A stretch of 64,000 bases of DNA from Streptomyces sp. Alt3 (GCF_030719215.1 NZ_CP120983.1:6882001-6946000); one strand, 5' to 3'; positions 35,622 to 44,548 are shown, counted from the stretch's first letter. Translations and numbers: made by a program. The notes: generated by a model from the sequence alone, not told the origin.

Positions 35622-36197
35622 ATGAGTGTTCGGGTGTCCCTGGTCGCCGCAGCGCGCAGCTCCGCCCTTCTCGCCGAGCGTTTCGACGACGACCGGCCGC
35701 TCGACCACGAGGGCTGGCGCGAGGTCCAGCTCGCCGCCCACACCCTGGTCCGCCTCGGCGGCGCCGAGTTGCGCTACTGCTCACCGACACCACGCAGCCG
35801 CGCCACCGGTGACGCCCTCGGCTTCGCCCCGCTCGTCCAGCCCGCCCTGCGCGACTGCGACATGGGCCGCTGGCGGGGGCTCACCCTTGCCGAGGTCGCC
35901 GCGCGCGAGCCGGCGGGTGTGGGCGCCTGGCTCGCCGATCCGCGCTCCGCCCCGCACGGCGGCGAATCCCTGCTCGCCTTCATCACCAGGGTCGGCGGCT
36001 GGCTCGACACCAGGCCGGTCCAGGACGGCGCCGTCGTCGCCGTCGCCGAACCCGCCGTCGTGCGCGCGGCCCTGGTCTACGCCCTCCAGGCCCCGCCGTC
36101 GACGTACTGGAACGTCGACGTCCGCCCCCTCTCCTCCGTGACGATCACCGGACTGCCCGGGCGGTGGAGCCTCAGCCTCGAAGCCGTACCGCGCTGA
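35622..36197 (+). CDS. histidine-phosphatase-fold protein lacking the RHG motif
   Basis: A protein of 191 residues from ATG 35622. The layout follows phosphoglycerate-mutase-like phosphatases: LDHEGWREVQLAA, the substrate-loop-like YCSPTPRSRATGDAL, and LRDCDMGRWRGLT with PHGGESL. The N-terminal LxRHG catalytic motif is replaced by SLVAAARSSALL and the late catalytic His segment reads VAVAEPAVV. Both catalytic histidines are therefore missing, and the protein is probably not a phosphatase of the usual kind. It may bind a phosphorylated or nucleotide ligand. I recall similar proteins in other Streptomyces, so the loss seems ancestral rather than an error. Confidence 0.75.
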   Translation: MSVRVSLVAAARSSALLAERFDDDRPLDHEGWREVQLAAHTLVRLGGAELRYCSPTPRSRATGDALGFAPLVQPALRDCDMGRWRGLTLAEVAAREPAGVGAWLADPRSAPHGGESLLAFITRVGGWLDTRPVQDGAVVAVAEPAVVRAALVYALQAPPSTYWNVDVRPLSSVTITGLPGRWSLSLEAVPR

Positions 36198-36292
36198 CCC
36201 GGTCACCCGGCCGAAGGAACGGGGTGTACGGCGGCTTCCCGCCAGTCCGACCAGTCGGTATGGTGCATGGCACCGAGACGAGGAGAGAGCCC

Positions 36293-37444
36293 GTGCCGCA
36301 CATCCAAGGCCACTGCGACGACCGGTTCGCCGCGGTACGCGACGCGTTCGCGGCGAACTTCGCCGAGCGCGACGAGCTGGGCGCGGCGGTCACCGTCCTG
36401 CTCGACGGACATCCGGTGGTGGACCTCTGGGGCGGCTGGGCCGACGGGGCGAGGACCAGGCCCTGGGAACGGGACACCGTGGTCAACGTCTGGTCAACGA
36501 CGAAGGGCCCGACCGCGCTCTGCGCCCACATCCTCGCCGACCGCGGACTCCTGGACCTGGACGCCCCGGTCGCCGCCTACTGGCCCGAATTCGCCGCCGA
36601 GGGCAAGGAGTCCGTGCGCGTCCGCCACCTGCTCTCGCACCGCTCGGGCGTCGCCGGTCTGCGTGACCCGCACACCCTGGCCGAGCTCTACGACTGGGAG
36701 CTCACCACGGCCCGCCTCGCGGCCACCGAGCCCTGGTGGGAGCCGGGCACCCGCTCCGGATACCACGCGATCACTTACGGCTTCCTGGTCGGCGAGGTCG
36801 TCCGCCGGATCACCGGTCTGCTGCCCGGGGAGTTCCTGCGCCAGGAGGTCACCGGACCTCTCGGGATCGACTTCACGGTGGGCCTGCCGGAGAAGGACGC
36901 GGACCGGGTCGCCGAACTCGTCCAGCCGAAGGACGTCTCCCGCGAACAGGCCGCCCTCTTCGCCCGGATGGAGCCGGTGGCCATCGCCTCCCTGCTCAAC
37001 CCGGGCACCGGCACGGCCGCCGCCAACACCCCGGAGTGGCGGGCCGCCGAGATCCCCGCGGCCAACGGCCACGGCACCGCCCGCGCCGTCGCGTCCCTGT
37101 ACGGCATCCTCGCCGGGCGCGGCAGCCTCGACGGCAGGCGGATCCTCTCCGAGGAGGCTGCCGAGCGGGTGCGCGAGGGACAGGGCAGCTGCCGGGACCT
37201 CGTGCTGGGCGCGGGCTTCACCCACGAGACCGAGCTGGGACTCGGCCTCTGGCTGAGCGGGCCGAACGGCTCGTACGGCCCCAACCCGCGTGCCGTGGGC
37301 CACGACGGGGCAGGCGGTTCCTGCGGCCTCGCCGACCCGGAAGCCGGGATCGCCCTCGGCTACGTCATGAACCGCATGGGCCCGAACATCGCCGACGACC
37401 CCCGCAAGATGGCCCTGGTCGACGCGGTGTACGGCTCCCTGTGA
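36293..37444 (+). CDS. serine beta-lactamase-fold hydrolase (class C/EstB esterase type)
   Basis: A protein of 383 residues from GTG 36293, with GAGGAGAGAG ahead. The SxxK nucleophile motif is STTKG near residue 67, a tyrosine in SGYHAITYG near 159 stands at the YxN position, and the third element reads HDGAG near 340. The Y-x-N asparagine is absent, as in many class VIII esterases. There is no signal peptide, so the enzyme is likely cytoplasmic and an esterase rather than an antibiotic-cleaving lactamase. It converges on the response regulator with 7 bases between stops. Confidence 0.87.
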   Translation: MPHIQGHCDDRFAAVRDAFAANFAERDELGAAVTVLLDGHPVVDLWGGWADGARTRPWERDTVVNVWSTTKGPTALCAHILADRGLLDLDAPVAAYWPEFAAEGKESVRVRHLLSHRSGVAGLRDPHTLAELYDWELTTARLAATEPWWEPGTRSGYHAITYGFLVGEVVRRITGLLPGEFLRQEVTGPLGIDFTVGLPEKDADRVAELVQPKDVSREQAALFARMEPVAIASLLNPGTGTAAANTPEWRAAEIPAANGHGTARAVASLYGILAGRGSLDGRRILSEEAAERVREGQGSCRDLVLGAGFTHETELGLGLWLSGPNGSYGPNPRAVGHDGAGGSCGLADPEAGIALGYVMNRMGPNIADDPRKMALVDAVYGSL

Positions 37445-37451
37445 GCCGCGG

Positions 37452-38120
37452 TCAGTAGCCGGCCGGGCGCACCAGCCCCGACTCGTAGGCATACACCGCG
37501 GCCTGCGTCCGGTCGCGCAGACCCAGTTTCACCAGGATCCGGCTCACATGGGTCTTCACGGTCTGCTCCGCCACCACCAGCCGTACCGCGATCTCCGCGT
37601 TCGACAGGCCCTGCGCGATCAGCGACAGCACCTCGGTCTCGCGTTCCGTGAGATCCCCGACGCGCTCCCTGACGGGGGCGCGGGGGCCGGAACTGACCCG
37701 CGAGAACTCGGCGATCAGACGCTTGGTGATGTTCGGGGCGAGCAGGGCGTCCCCCGCCGCCACCACCCGCACGGCCTGCGCGAGTTCGGCGGCGGAGGCG
37801 TCCTTCAGCAGGAACCCGGAGGCGCCCGCGCGCAGCGCCTCGTACACGTACTCGTCCAGGTCGAAGGTGGTCAGCACGAGGACCCGGACGGTGGTGCCGG
37901 GTGCCTCGGTGAGACGCCGGGTGGCGTCGATGCCGCCGAGCCGGGGCATCCGTATGTCCATCAGGACGACGTCGGGGGTGAGTTCGGCCGCCATGGTGAG
38001 TGCGTCCAGACCGTCCACCGCCTGGCCGACGACCTCGATGCCGGGTTCGGCGTTCAGCAGCACGGTGAAGCCCTGACGCACCATCATCTGGTCGTCGGCG
38101 ATCAGCACTCGGATGGTCAT
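37452..38120 (-). CDS. NarL/LuxR-family response regulator
   Basis: A protein of 222 residues from ATG 38120, whose ATGA overlaps the kinase stop. The receiver domain is at 1-120, with DD at 9-10, phosphoacceptor Asp in VVLMDIRMP near 54, and Lys in FLLKD near 105. The C-terminal helix-turn-helix reads LTERETEVLSLIAQGLSN then EQTVKTHVSRIL. It forms a two-component pair with the adjacent kinase and probably regulates membrane- or envelope-related genes. Targets are unknown. Confidence 0.93.
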   Translation of the reverse strand: MTIRVLIADDQMMVRQGFTVLLNAEPGIEVVGQAVDGLDALTMAAELTPDVVLMDIRMPRLGGIDATRRLTEAPGTTVRVLVLTTFDLDEYVYEALRAGASGFLLKDASAAELAQAVRVVAAGDALLAPNITKRLIAEFSRVSSGPRAPVRERVGDLTERETEVLSLIAQGLSNAEIAVRLVVAEQTVKTHVSRILVKLGLRDRTQAAVYAYESGLVRPAGY

Positions 38121-39421
38121 GCGGGGTCCTCCAGGGGGAGCGTCGCCAGTACTTCGTAACCACCGCCGGGGGTGCCGCCGTGGGTGAGGTCGCCGCCCAG
38201 CATGGTGACGCGTTCCCGCATGCCCAGCAGCCCGTGTCCGCCTCCGCCCGCCGGTACGGGGGCCGTCCCCGGTGCGGAGTTCGTGACCCGGACCGTGACG
38301 GCGGCGGAGTGGTAACCGACCTCCACCCGTGCGCTTGCTCCGGGGGCGTGCCGCATCACGTTGCTGAGCGCCTCCTGCACGATGCGGAACGCCGAGAGCC
38401 CGACCCCCGGCGCCAGCGGCCGGGGCGTGCCCGTCGTCTCCCGCGCGACGGCGACACCGGCGCCCCGCACCGTACCGACCAACTCGTCCAGCCGGTCCAG
38501 GGTGGGCTGCGGTGCGTGCCGCACCCCGTCCGCCGCCGCGTCCTCCGAGCGCAGCACACCGAGGACCCTGCGCAGCTCGGCCAGTGCCTCCACGGCGTTC
38601 TCCCGTATGCCGGCGAGGTTCTCCCTGAGCTCGTCCGACGGGTTCTCGACCAGATGAGGGGCGACCTGGGCCTGGATGGAGATCACCGACATGTGGTGCG
38701 CGACCACGTCGTGCAGCTCCCGCGCGATCCGGTTGCGCTCCTCCAGCAGGGTGCGCCGGGCCCGTTCCTCCTCCGTCAGCACCGACTGGACGACGAGCTG
38801 ACCGCGGGCCACCTTGAGGGCGCGCAGCGCCGCCCCGATCACCACGGCGGTGATGACGACCGCCGCGCCGACGTCCAGCGAGTAGTTGTGGGCCCTGGTG
38901 GTGAAGCCGCTGGACACCAGTCCCGCCAGCAGGCTCAGCGCGAGCGCGAGGACGGCCCTGCGCGGCTGGACCCGCAGCGTGAGCAGGAGGAGCGCCCCGC
39001 TCTGCAACGCCATCTCGGGGCCCGACCAGGGGAACATGTCGCCCGGCGCCGTCGTGGGCTCGGCGATCCGCACGCTGACGATCATCAGGACCAGCGAGAC
39101 CCACCAGGCGCGCAGGGGCTGCCACAGACCGGCCAGCAGTGCCAGGGCCTGGCACACGACGAGGAGCACCACGTACTCCGGCACGGCCGCACCGAGGGGG
39201 ACCAGGTCGGGCACGTGCCACACGGAGGCGATCGCCGCCCCGAGCGTCAGCAGCAACCCGAACGCGGGCCGCCAGACCGGTGAGCCGGGCGTGCCCGCAG
39301 GCGGCACCGGATCGACGGGAGAGGTCCACAGGTCCTCGCGCAGCATGTGCGGCAGCCCGCGCAGCGCCCCCACGACCCGGCCCCAGGCCCCCGCCCCCGT
39401 CATGGCCCTCAGCTTAGACAC
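38117..39421 (-). CDS. HPK7-type two-component histidine kinase
   Basis: A protein of 434 residues from GTG 39421, with GGAG seven bases ahead; an ATG at 39403 is a weaker option. About five or six membrane segments lie in 50-200. They are followed by the HisKA_3 dimerisation helix with RIARELHDVVAHHMSVI (phosphoacceptor His near 239) and an ATPase domain with LSAFRIVQEALSNVMRHA and GHGLLGMRERV. This is the usual actinomycete partner of NarL-type regulators. It overlaps the upstream acyltransferase by eight bases (GTGTCTAA) and the regulator by four, so it sits mid-operon. Confidence 0.92.
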   Translation of the reverse strand: MSKLRAMTGAGAWGRVVGALRGLPHMLREDLWTSPVDPVPPAGTPGSPVWRPAFGLLLTLGAAIASVWHVPDLVPLGAAVPEYVVLLVVCQALALLAGLWQPLRAWWVSLVLMIVSVRIAEPTTAPGDMFPWSGPEMALQSGALLLLTLRVQPRRAVLALALSLLAGLVSSGFTTRAHNYSLDVGAAVVITAVVIGAALRALKVARGQLVVQSVLTEEERARRTLLEERNRIARELHDVVAHHMSVISIQAQVAPHLVENPSDELRENLAGIRENAVEALAELRRVLGVLRSEDAAADGVRHAPQPTLDRLDELVGTVRGAGVAVARETTGTPRPLAPGVGLSAFRIVQEALSNVMRHAPGASARVEVGYHSAAVTVRVTNSAPGTAPVPAGGGGHGLLGMRERVTMLGGDLTHGGTPGGGYEVLATLPLEDPA

Positions 39422-40655
39422 GTCGCGGCTCCGGGACCGGTGCGGGGGAACCCGAGCGCACGACCGTCGAACGCCCGCCGCGCCCCTGCTCGTACGCTCC
39501 GAACACCGACCGCAGGACCAGTAGCGCCAGCGCGAACACCGGCAGCCAGGCCGTCCGGGCGAGCACCCAGCCGGGGCCGTCGGGGACCGTGTGCAGACCG
39601 GGCAGCGGGCCGCCCAGGAAGAGGGCGGTCGACGTGACCACGATCATGGCGGTCTGGTGCCAGAGGAACACGGTCATGGCGGACAGGTTCAGCAGGGCCA
39701 CCGCGGCCCACACCGCCGGCCGCGCGAGGACCCGCCGCAGCGGTCCGAGCAGGAGCAGGGCCGCTCCGCACTGGGCGAGGCCGAAGGCGACGGCGGCGAG
39801 CGTCGGCGGGTCGAGGTTGGAGAGGGTGCCGCCCGGCACGCCGACCATGGACGCGGGGTAGCCGGCGAACAGGACGAGCCCCGCCGCGGCCGTCGCGCCT
39901 CCGAGCAGCAGCACCCAACCGGTCCGGCGGTCGCTCAGCCCGCCCCGCGCCCAGGCCGCCCCCAGGCAGTAGGGGACCAGCCAGCCGGCCGCCACGTTGA
40001 TCCAGCCGAGGGCGGCGGGGCCGTCGAACCCCAGCCGGAACAGGTCGACGTACAGGACGACGGCGAGCGGCCACAACGGGTGCAGCCCGGCCACCAGCGG
40101 AGTCGCGGCCGTCAGCGCGGCGAACACCAGCAGGAACCACAGGGGCGACCACACCAGCTTGCCCAGCGCGCGTACCGTCCCCTCGTCCACTCCCGAGGCC
40201 AGCATCACGCAGGCCGCCACGCCCCACACGGCGGTCACGACGGCGACCGGCCGGAACAGGCGCACCATCCGGGCCCCCAGCCAGCTCCCGTACGACTCGC
40301 CCCTGGCCCGGGCGGAGGCGTACCCCCTCGCGCCCACCCGGCCGCCGACCAGGAAGAAGACGGCCAGTGTCTGGAACATCCAGGAGACCGGTGCGAGCCC
40401 GGGCATGTGCTGGAGAGGACTCGCGCCGTGCACCGTGCCGCTGTCGGCGACCAGTGCCGTCACCAGCCAGTGGCCGCACACCACACCCAGGATGGCGAAG
40501 GCGCGCAGGGCGTCGACCGCGCGGTCGCGGTCCCGTGGCGTCGCCGCTTCGATCCGCCGCACGAGGTCACGCACGCCGGGACGCCGCGCGAGGCCACGCA
40601 GACCGGTACGTGGCGCGGGGCCAGGTACGCCGGTACGCCGCACGAGGTCATCCAC
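39414..40655 (-). CDS. acyltransferase-3-family integral membrane protein
   Basis: A protein of 413 residues from GTG 40655, with GGAGG five bases ahead; the start overlaps the hydrolase stop by eight bases. After an Arg-rich cytoplasmic leader (VRRTGVPGPA...), RAVDALRAFAILGVVCGHWLV opens a ten-or-so-helix acyltransferase-3 domain, including FQTLAVFFLVGG and NLSAMTVFLWHQTAM. Such enzymes O-acylate cell-surface or secreted glycans and metabolites. Coupling with a secreted alpha/beta hydrolase and a sensor kinase suggests an envelope-modification unit. Confidence 0.85.
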   Translation of the reverse strand: MDDLVRRTGVPGPAPRTGLRGLARRPGVRDLVRRIEAATPRDRDRAVDALRAFAILGVVCGHWLVTALVADSGTVHGASPLQHMPGLAPVSWMFQTLAVFFLVGGRVGARGYASARARGESYGSWLGARMVRLFRPVAVVTAVWGVAACVMLASGVDEGTVRALGKLVWSPLWFLLVFAALTAATPLVAGLHPLWPLAVVLYVDLFRLGFDGPAALGWINVAAGWLVPYCLGAAWARGGLSDRRTGWVLLLGGATAAAGLVLFAGYPASMVGVPGGTLSNLDPPTLAAVAFGLAQCGAALLLLGPLRRVLARPAVWAAVALLNLSAMTVFLWHQTAMIVVTSTALFLGGPLPGLHTVPDGPGWVLARTAWLPVFALALLVLRSVFGAYEQGRGGRSTVVRSGSPAPVPEPRRV

Positions 40656-41607
40656 GGCCGCCTCCGGCCGTCCCCGCCACGATGCCGGCGATGCTGCGCA
40701 GCGAGGCGGACCCGGGTCCCAGGTAGTCGCTGTGCCCGGCGTCGCCCGCGTCGAAGACCTCGGCGCCGAACTCCGGCGACACCGGGTCCGTCCCGAATCC
40801 GACCGTGACGAACGGCAGCGCGAGAGTCGTGTGCGGAACCCCCGCGATCCAGTCGTGCCCGCCCAGACCCGCCCGCACCGTGGCCCGGGTGTGCAGACCG
40901 GCGGCGCTCCCGGCACCGGTGCCGGGACTCCCGTACAGCACGATGTCCGCCACATCGAGCCCGGACGCGGCCCGGGCGCAGACCACGGAACCGTAGGAGT
41001 GGCACAGGACGGTGACCCGGGCATCGGGTGTCGCCGTGGTCAGCTCCGCCACGAACGCGCGCAGACCGGGCGCGGCCTCGTCGGCCCGCGCCGCCGTCAG
41101 GGACGACGGGCCCAGCGTGGTGGGCGTCCGGTAGCCGAGCCAGGCGACTACGGCCGACCCGCCGCCCAGTTCGTCCAGCAGCGTCTGCGCACCACGCCGT
41201 AAACGCCCGTAGTGATCGAGGTCGACACCGGCGCCCGGCACGAGTACGGCGATGCGCCGGGCCCGGGACAGATCACCGAGCACCTCGGCGCTGCGGCCGC
41301 CGTCCCGCCCGTCGAACGTCAGGAACTGCCGCCCCGGACCCGCCATGTCCCCGAGCGCGGCGGCCCGCCGGGAGTCCCCGTGGCGGGTGGCCATGTCCCG
41401 TGCCGCCCGGATCTCCAGCCGCCCGGCCGCGTACCTGGCGTCCAGCTCCGAGGCCGTCACCGTGCCCAGCGGGGCGAGGACGGCCGGGGCGGGTGCCGGA
41501 ACCGCGGCGGGACGGGCAGCCCCCGACACCGGCAGTGCCACGGACGTGGTGACGAGTGCGGCGAGCAGCGCGCGGCGTGCGCGGCTGCTCCATGGGCGGG
41601 GCGCCAT
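40648..41607 (-). CDS. secreted alpha/beta hydrolase (DUF1023)
   Basis: A protein of 319 residues from ATG 41607, with GGAAGGA ahead. A signal peptide is clear: Arg-rich start, hydrophobic ALLAALVTTSVALPVSG, Ala cleavage region. The mature protein has RIAVLVPGAGVDLDHY and the nucleophile elbow VLCHSYGSVVC (Ser near 205), with HSDYLGPGSASL supplying the late His. This matches DUF1023, a family of exported actinomycete hydrolases of unknown substrate. It is the first gene of a four-gene operon with the acyltransferase, kinase and regulator. Confidence 0.87.
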   Translation of the reverse strand: MAPRPWSSRARRALLAALVTTSVALPVSGAARPAAVPAPAPAVLAPLGTVTASELDARYAAGRLEIRAARDMATRHGDSRRAAALGDMAGPGRQFLTFDGRDGGRSAEVLGDLSRARRIAVLVPGAGVDLDHYGRLRRGAQTLLDELGGGSAVVAWLGYRTPTTLGPSSLTAARADEAAPGLRAFVAELTTATPDARVTVLCHSYGSVVCARAASGLDVADIVLYGSPGTGAGSAAGLHTRATVRAGLGGHDWIAGVPHTTLALPFVTVGFGTDPVSPEFGAEVFDAGDAGHSDYLGPGSASLRSIAGIVAGTAGGGRG

Positions 41608-41743
41608 GGGGAGTCCTTCCGTACCGGATCGTTCTCGTTGAATCCGGTACCGAAGTTATGGAGCGGTCCGTGTGGTCGGCGTCCCGCTCAGGAGTGCATC
41701 CTCCGCGTAGTCCCGAAGTACTACGGGTAGGGGGCCCCGCCCG

Positions 41744-42532
41744 CTACGGCCGACGGCGGGGCTTCCCGCGCTTGGCGCCGCCCTTGGGGTTCTTGGAACC
41801 GGCGGCCTTGCCGGAGCCGCCGGACCCGCCCCGGGAGGTCCTGCCCGCGGCGGGTTTGCGCGCGGCACCGCCACCGCTCGTCCTCTCGGCGCGCTTGGCC
41901 TTGGGCTGCGGCGGTGTCGGGGGACGGCCCCGGGTGCTGTTGACGGTCCGCCCCCGGACGATCCCGATGAACTCCTCCACCAGGTCGGTGGTCTTCTCCT
42001 CCGGCCACGACAGCGCGATCCGCGACTCGGGTACGCCGGTCAGCGGCCGGTAGGTGAGGTCCTTGCGGTGGTGCAGACGGGCCAGCGACTGCGGGACGAC
42101 GAGCAGTCCCACGCCCGCCGCCACCAGCTCGACGGCGTCCGTGGTCGTCGCGGGACGCTCGAACGCGGGCCGCCCCGGCGGGCGCTCCCAGTCGAGGGTG
42201 TCGTCGAGGGGATGGAGCACGATCTCGTCGGCGAGGTCCTCCACCGACATCTCCTCGACGGAGAAGGCGGCGTGGTCCTTGGGGATCACGACGACCGTCG
42301 TCTCGGTGTAGAGGGGGATCGCGCTGAGATCCGTACGGTCGACGGGCAGCCGCACGAAACCGGCGTCCGCGCCGCCGTCGCGCAGCAGAGCGGCCGCATC
42401 GGCCGCGGGCACGCCGACGAGGGTCAGCGGGGTTCCGGGCAGCCGCTCGTTCCAGATCCGCACCCACTTGGTCGGGGTCACGCCCGGGACGTAGGCGAGC
42501 CGGAACGCAGGGGGTACTTCCGAGCCTGTCAC
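41744..42532 (-). CDS. LysR-type substrate-binding-domain protein without DNA-binding domain
   Basis: A protein of 262 residues from ATG 42532. Residues 1-190 form a periplasmic-binding-like LysR effector domain: FRLAYVPGVTPTKWVRIW, ALLRDGGADAGFVRLPVD, TVVVIPKDH, DAVELVAAGVGLLVVPQSLARL. The helix-turn-helix that should precede it is missing; the protein begins directly with the effector domain. The last 65 residues are a low-complexity Lys/Arg/Gly/Ser/Pro tail (RTSGGGAARKPAAG...). It is divergent from the DUF5997 gene, a pairing I recall in other Streptomyces. It may sense a ligand and act through a partner or use the basic tail to touch nucleic acid. Confidence 0.82.
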   Translation of the reverse strand: MTGSEVPPAFRLAYVPGVTPTKWVRIWNERLPGTPLTLVGVPAADAAALLRDGGADAGFVRLPVDRTDLSAIPLYTETTVVVIPKDHAAFSVEEMSVEDLADEIVLHPLDDTLDWERPPGRPAFERPATTTDAVELVAAGVGLLVVPQSLARLHHRKDLTYRPLTGVPESRIALSWPEEKTTDLVEEFIGIVRGRTVNSTRGRPPTPPQPKAKRAERTSGGGAARKPAAGRTSRGGSGGSGKAAGSKNPKGGAKRGKPRRRP

Positions 42533-42590
42533 CCCGCCAGGTTACCGGCCGTGGTCGGAGGCGCCGCACATGCTCGATACCCTGGACACC

Positions 42591-42989
42591 ATGACGTCGC
42601 ACCAGACCACCCAGACAATGAAGCCCGCCACCGCGGCGAAGAAGCTGGGTGTGTACCTCGAAGCCACCCCCGCCGAGTTCCAGGAGGGCGTCGTCTCGCG
42701 CGCCGAGCTGAACGCGCTGCAGGCCGACCCGCCCGAGTGGCTGCAGGAGCTGCGCCGCAACGGCCCGCACCCCCGCCCGGTGGTCGCCTCGAAGCTGGGC
42801 GTCTCCATCGCGGGACTCGCACGTGGCGGTGTCACGGAGCCGCTCACGACCGAGCAGATCGACGCGCTGAAGCAGGACAGCCCCGAGTGGCTCCAGAAGG
42901 AGCGTGCCACCCAGGCCGACGTCCGCAAGGAAGCGGTCCGCATCAAGGAGCGCAACGCCGCCCGTGCCGAGCAGGCCGACCGCGACTGA
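42591..42989 (+). CDS. DUF5997 family protein
   Basis: A protein of 132 residues from ATG 42591; an internal ATG at 42618 (MKPATAAKKLGVYLEA) could be the true start, and neither has a clear ribosome site. The sequence reads AAKKLGVYLEATPAEFQ, LNALQADPPEWLQELRRNGPHPR, VASKLGVSIAGLARGG, then ALKQDSPEWLQKE. The doubled PEWLQ and a GLxRGGV segment mark DUF5997, a short actinomycete family of unknown function. Helical and charged, with no membrane segment. It shares a 58-base intergenic region with the LysR-like gene. Confidence 0.82.
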   Translation: MTSHQTTQTMKPATAAKKLGVYLEATPAEFQEGVVSRAELNALQADPPEWLQELRRNGPHPRPVVASKLGVSIAGLARGGVTEPLTTEQIDALKQDSPEWLQKERATQADVRKEAVRIKERNAARAEQADRD

Positions 42990-43010
42990 CGCCTCCGCCG
43001 GGGGCGCCCG

Positions 43011-43047
<37 letters not shown>

Positions 43048-43152
43048 GTTCCCGACCGCTGCCCGCGCGCGGGACAAGGCGCGGGGGGCGGGCGGCCCGG
43101 GAGCCGGACGCGGTCCTGCGGCAGGAGGAACCGGGAGGGACCGTCGGCGCCC

Positions 43153-43785
43153 CTATTCGCCCGTGTAGAACGCGACCGTCGCCACGGTCGTCGCGGTCAC
43201 GGTCTCCGGGTCCGCCCCGGAGGCGGCGAACGCGCGGCCCCATTCCTCGCCCGAGCGCGCGACGAAGGCCTTCGCCTCGGGTGACGCCTGCCACTCCACG
43301 GCGTCCTCATGGCTGAGCCCGCCGCCCGTGAGATGCCATCCGAGCCCCAGAAGGGCCAGGTCCCAGCCGATCCCGACCGCGCCCGGACCGTACTGGCTCC
43401 GGAACTCCTCCGGAACGACGGACACGTGCTCCAGCTCGAACACCGTCCCGCCGCCGCCCTCCGCCGCGAGGCGCACCTCGACCTCGCTGAAGCCGGGGTC
43501 GGGCCCGAACAGCCAGGACACGCGGACGCGCTCCCGGGGCAGGCACTCCAGGATCTCGCCGCCCGCGTTCCCCTCGAGCTGGTAGCTCCCGCCGGCCCGG
43601 AACTCGCCGGTCACCGGTAGGAACCACCGCGCGATCCGCTCCGGGGAGGTCACCGCGCTCCAGACCTCGGCGACATCGGCACCGAAGGTCCGCCGCAGCA
43701 GCACCGTGCCGGCCAGCTCGGACGCCACGCGGCGCGTGCCGACCTCCCGGTGCACACGGCTGATCTCTTCGACGATCTCGTCCAT
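43153..43785 (-). CDS. SRPBCC/AHSA1-family protein
   Basis: A protein of 210 residues from ATG 43785. TVLLRRTFGADVAEVWSAVTSPERIARWFLPVTGEFRAGGSYQL followed by RVRVSWLFG and EVEVRLAAE is the START-like SRPBCC fold of the Aha1/polyketide-cyclase group. These proteins bind hydrophobic ligands; many in Streptomyces are stress- or metabolism-linked with no assigned reaction. The N-terminal 25 residues (EEISRVHREVG) form a helix outside the core. It is monocistronic. Confidence 0.87.
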   Translation of the reverse strand: MDEIVEEISRVHREVGTRRVASELAGTVLLRRTFGADVAEVWSAVTSPERIARWFLPVTGEFRAGGSYQLEGNAGGEILECLPRERVRVSWLFGPDPGFSEVEVRLAAEGGGGTVFELEHVSVVPEEFRSQYGPGAVGIGWDLALLGLGWHLTGGGLSHEDAVEWQASPEAKAFVARSGEEWGRAFAASGADPETVTATTVATVAFYTGE

Positions 43786-44164
43786 GGCCGTCCAGCCCTT
43801 CTCCGTGTGTCCGCCTTCTGTGCGTCCGCGCCGGACCCGGCGGTCCCCAGGCCATATAACCGAAGTTCCGTCGTCCTCGCCCGGGCGGACATGGGCTTCG
43901 GTCCTCGACGGCGGTGACGGTCGCGGGTGCGACGGTGGCGGAGTGAGCCGGCCTTGGCGTCCGCGATGGCCGCGGGTGCGACGGTGGTGGCCTGGCGGGC
44001 TGTGAGGGCGACAGCGGGAGCGGCGACGGCGGCAATCCGGCCGCGCGACCGGAGACGTGAGCACCGCGCCCGCCCGCCCGGACGGGTGCGTCCTGACCGG
44101 CGACCTCGTCTCCTGACGGTCCGCGGGGAAGCGGAAGCCGCCGCTGCGTGGCCGGTCCGGCAGT
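43786..44164. repeat. gene-free spacer with a 17-base direct repeat
   Basis: No gene is supported in these 379 bases. The sequence CGCGGGTGCGACGGTGG occurs twice in the same direction (43922-43938 and 43971-43987), 49 bases apart. The surrounding DNA is simple and GC-rich. The promoter of the SRPBCC gene should lie at the left end. Confidence 0.5.
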
Positions 44165-44548
44165 CTACGGTCCCGCCGTCCGGAACAGGTGCAGAAGGGT
44201 CCGGGCCGGTGTGGCGTCCGCGTCGAAGAACTGCGTGGCCGACGCGGGGGGCACGGCCGGTCCGTGCATGCGGACCTCGTGACAGCTGAAGCAGAACGCG
44301 GCCTCGAACAGCGCCGCGTCGAGGCAGTCCCCGTACGCCCGGACGCTCCAGCCCGGCGAGAACCCGCAGCGGTGCTGTTCGCCGGCCGGCAGGTTTCCGA
44401 TCAGTGCCAGGGCGTCGGCCGCCTCGCTCCCGCACCAGTGGGCGACCGACGTGCCCGGATACGCGGCGTTCCTCCCGGCCGGGAGTGCGGAGATCCTGAC
44501 GACCTCTATCAGCGCGGTGGCGACGACGGCTTCGGCGGGGAGCTGCAT
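44165..44548 (-). CDS. hypothetical protein
   Basis: A protein of 127 residues if begun at ATG 44548 (MQLPAEAVVATALIEVVRISALPAG). It has no family that I recognise. It contains four cysteines, including FCFSCHEVRMHG near 93-104, which might bind a metal or form a disulfide, and NLPAGEQHRCGFSPGW. No signal peptide or membrane segment is clear. It is divergent from argC, with the ARG-box promoter between them. It is probably a real gene by its codon pattern, but with no strong ribosome site. Confidence 0.6.
   Translation of the reverse strand: MQLPAEAVVATALIEVVRISALPAGRNAAYPGTSVAHWCGSEAADALALIGNLPAGEQHRCGFSPGWSVRAYGDCLDAALFEAAFCFSCHEVRMHGPAVPPASATQFFDADATPARTLLHLFRTAGP

Noticed and set aside
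36293..37444. A true antibiotic beta-lactamase
   Set aside because: No signal peptide and no Y-x-N asparagine; features fit an intracellular class VIII-like esterase.
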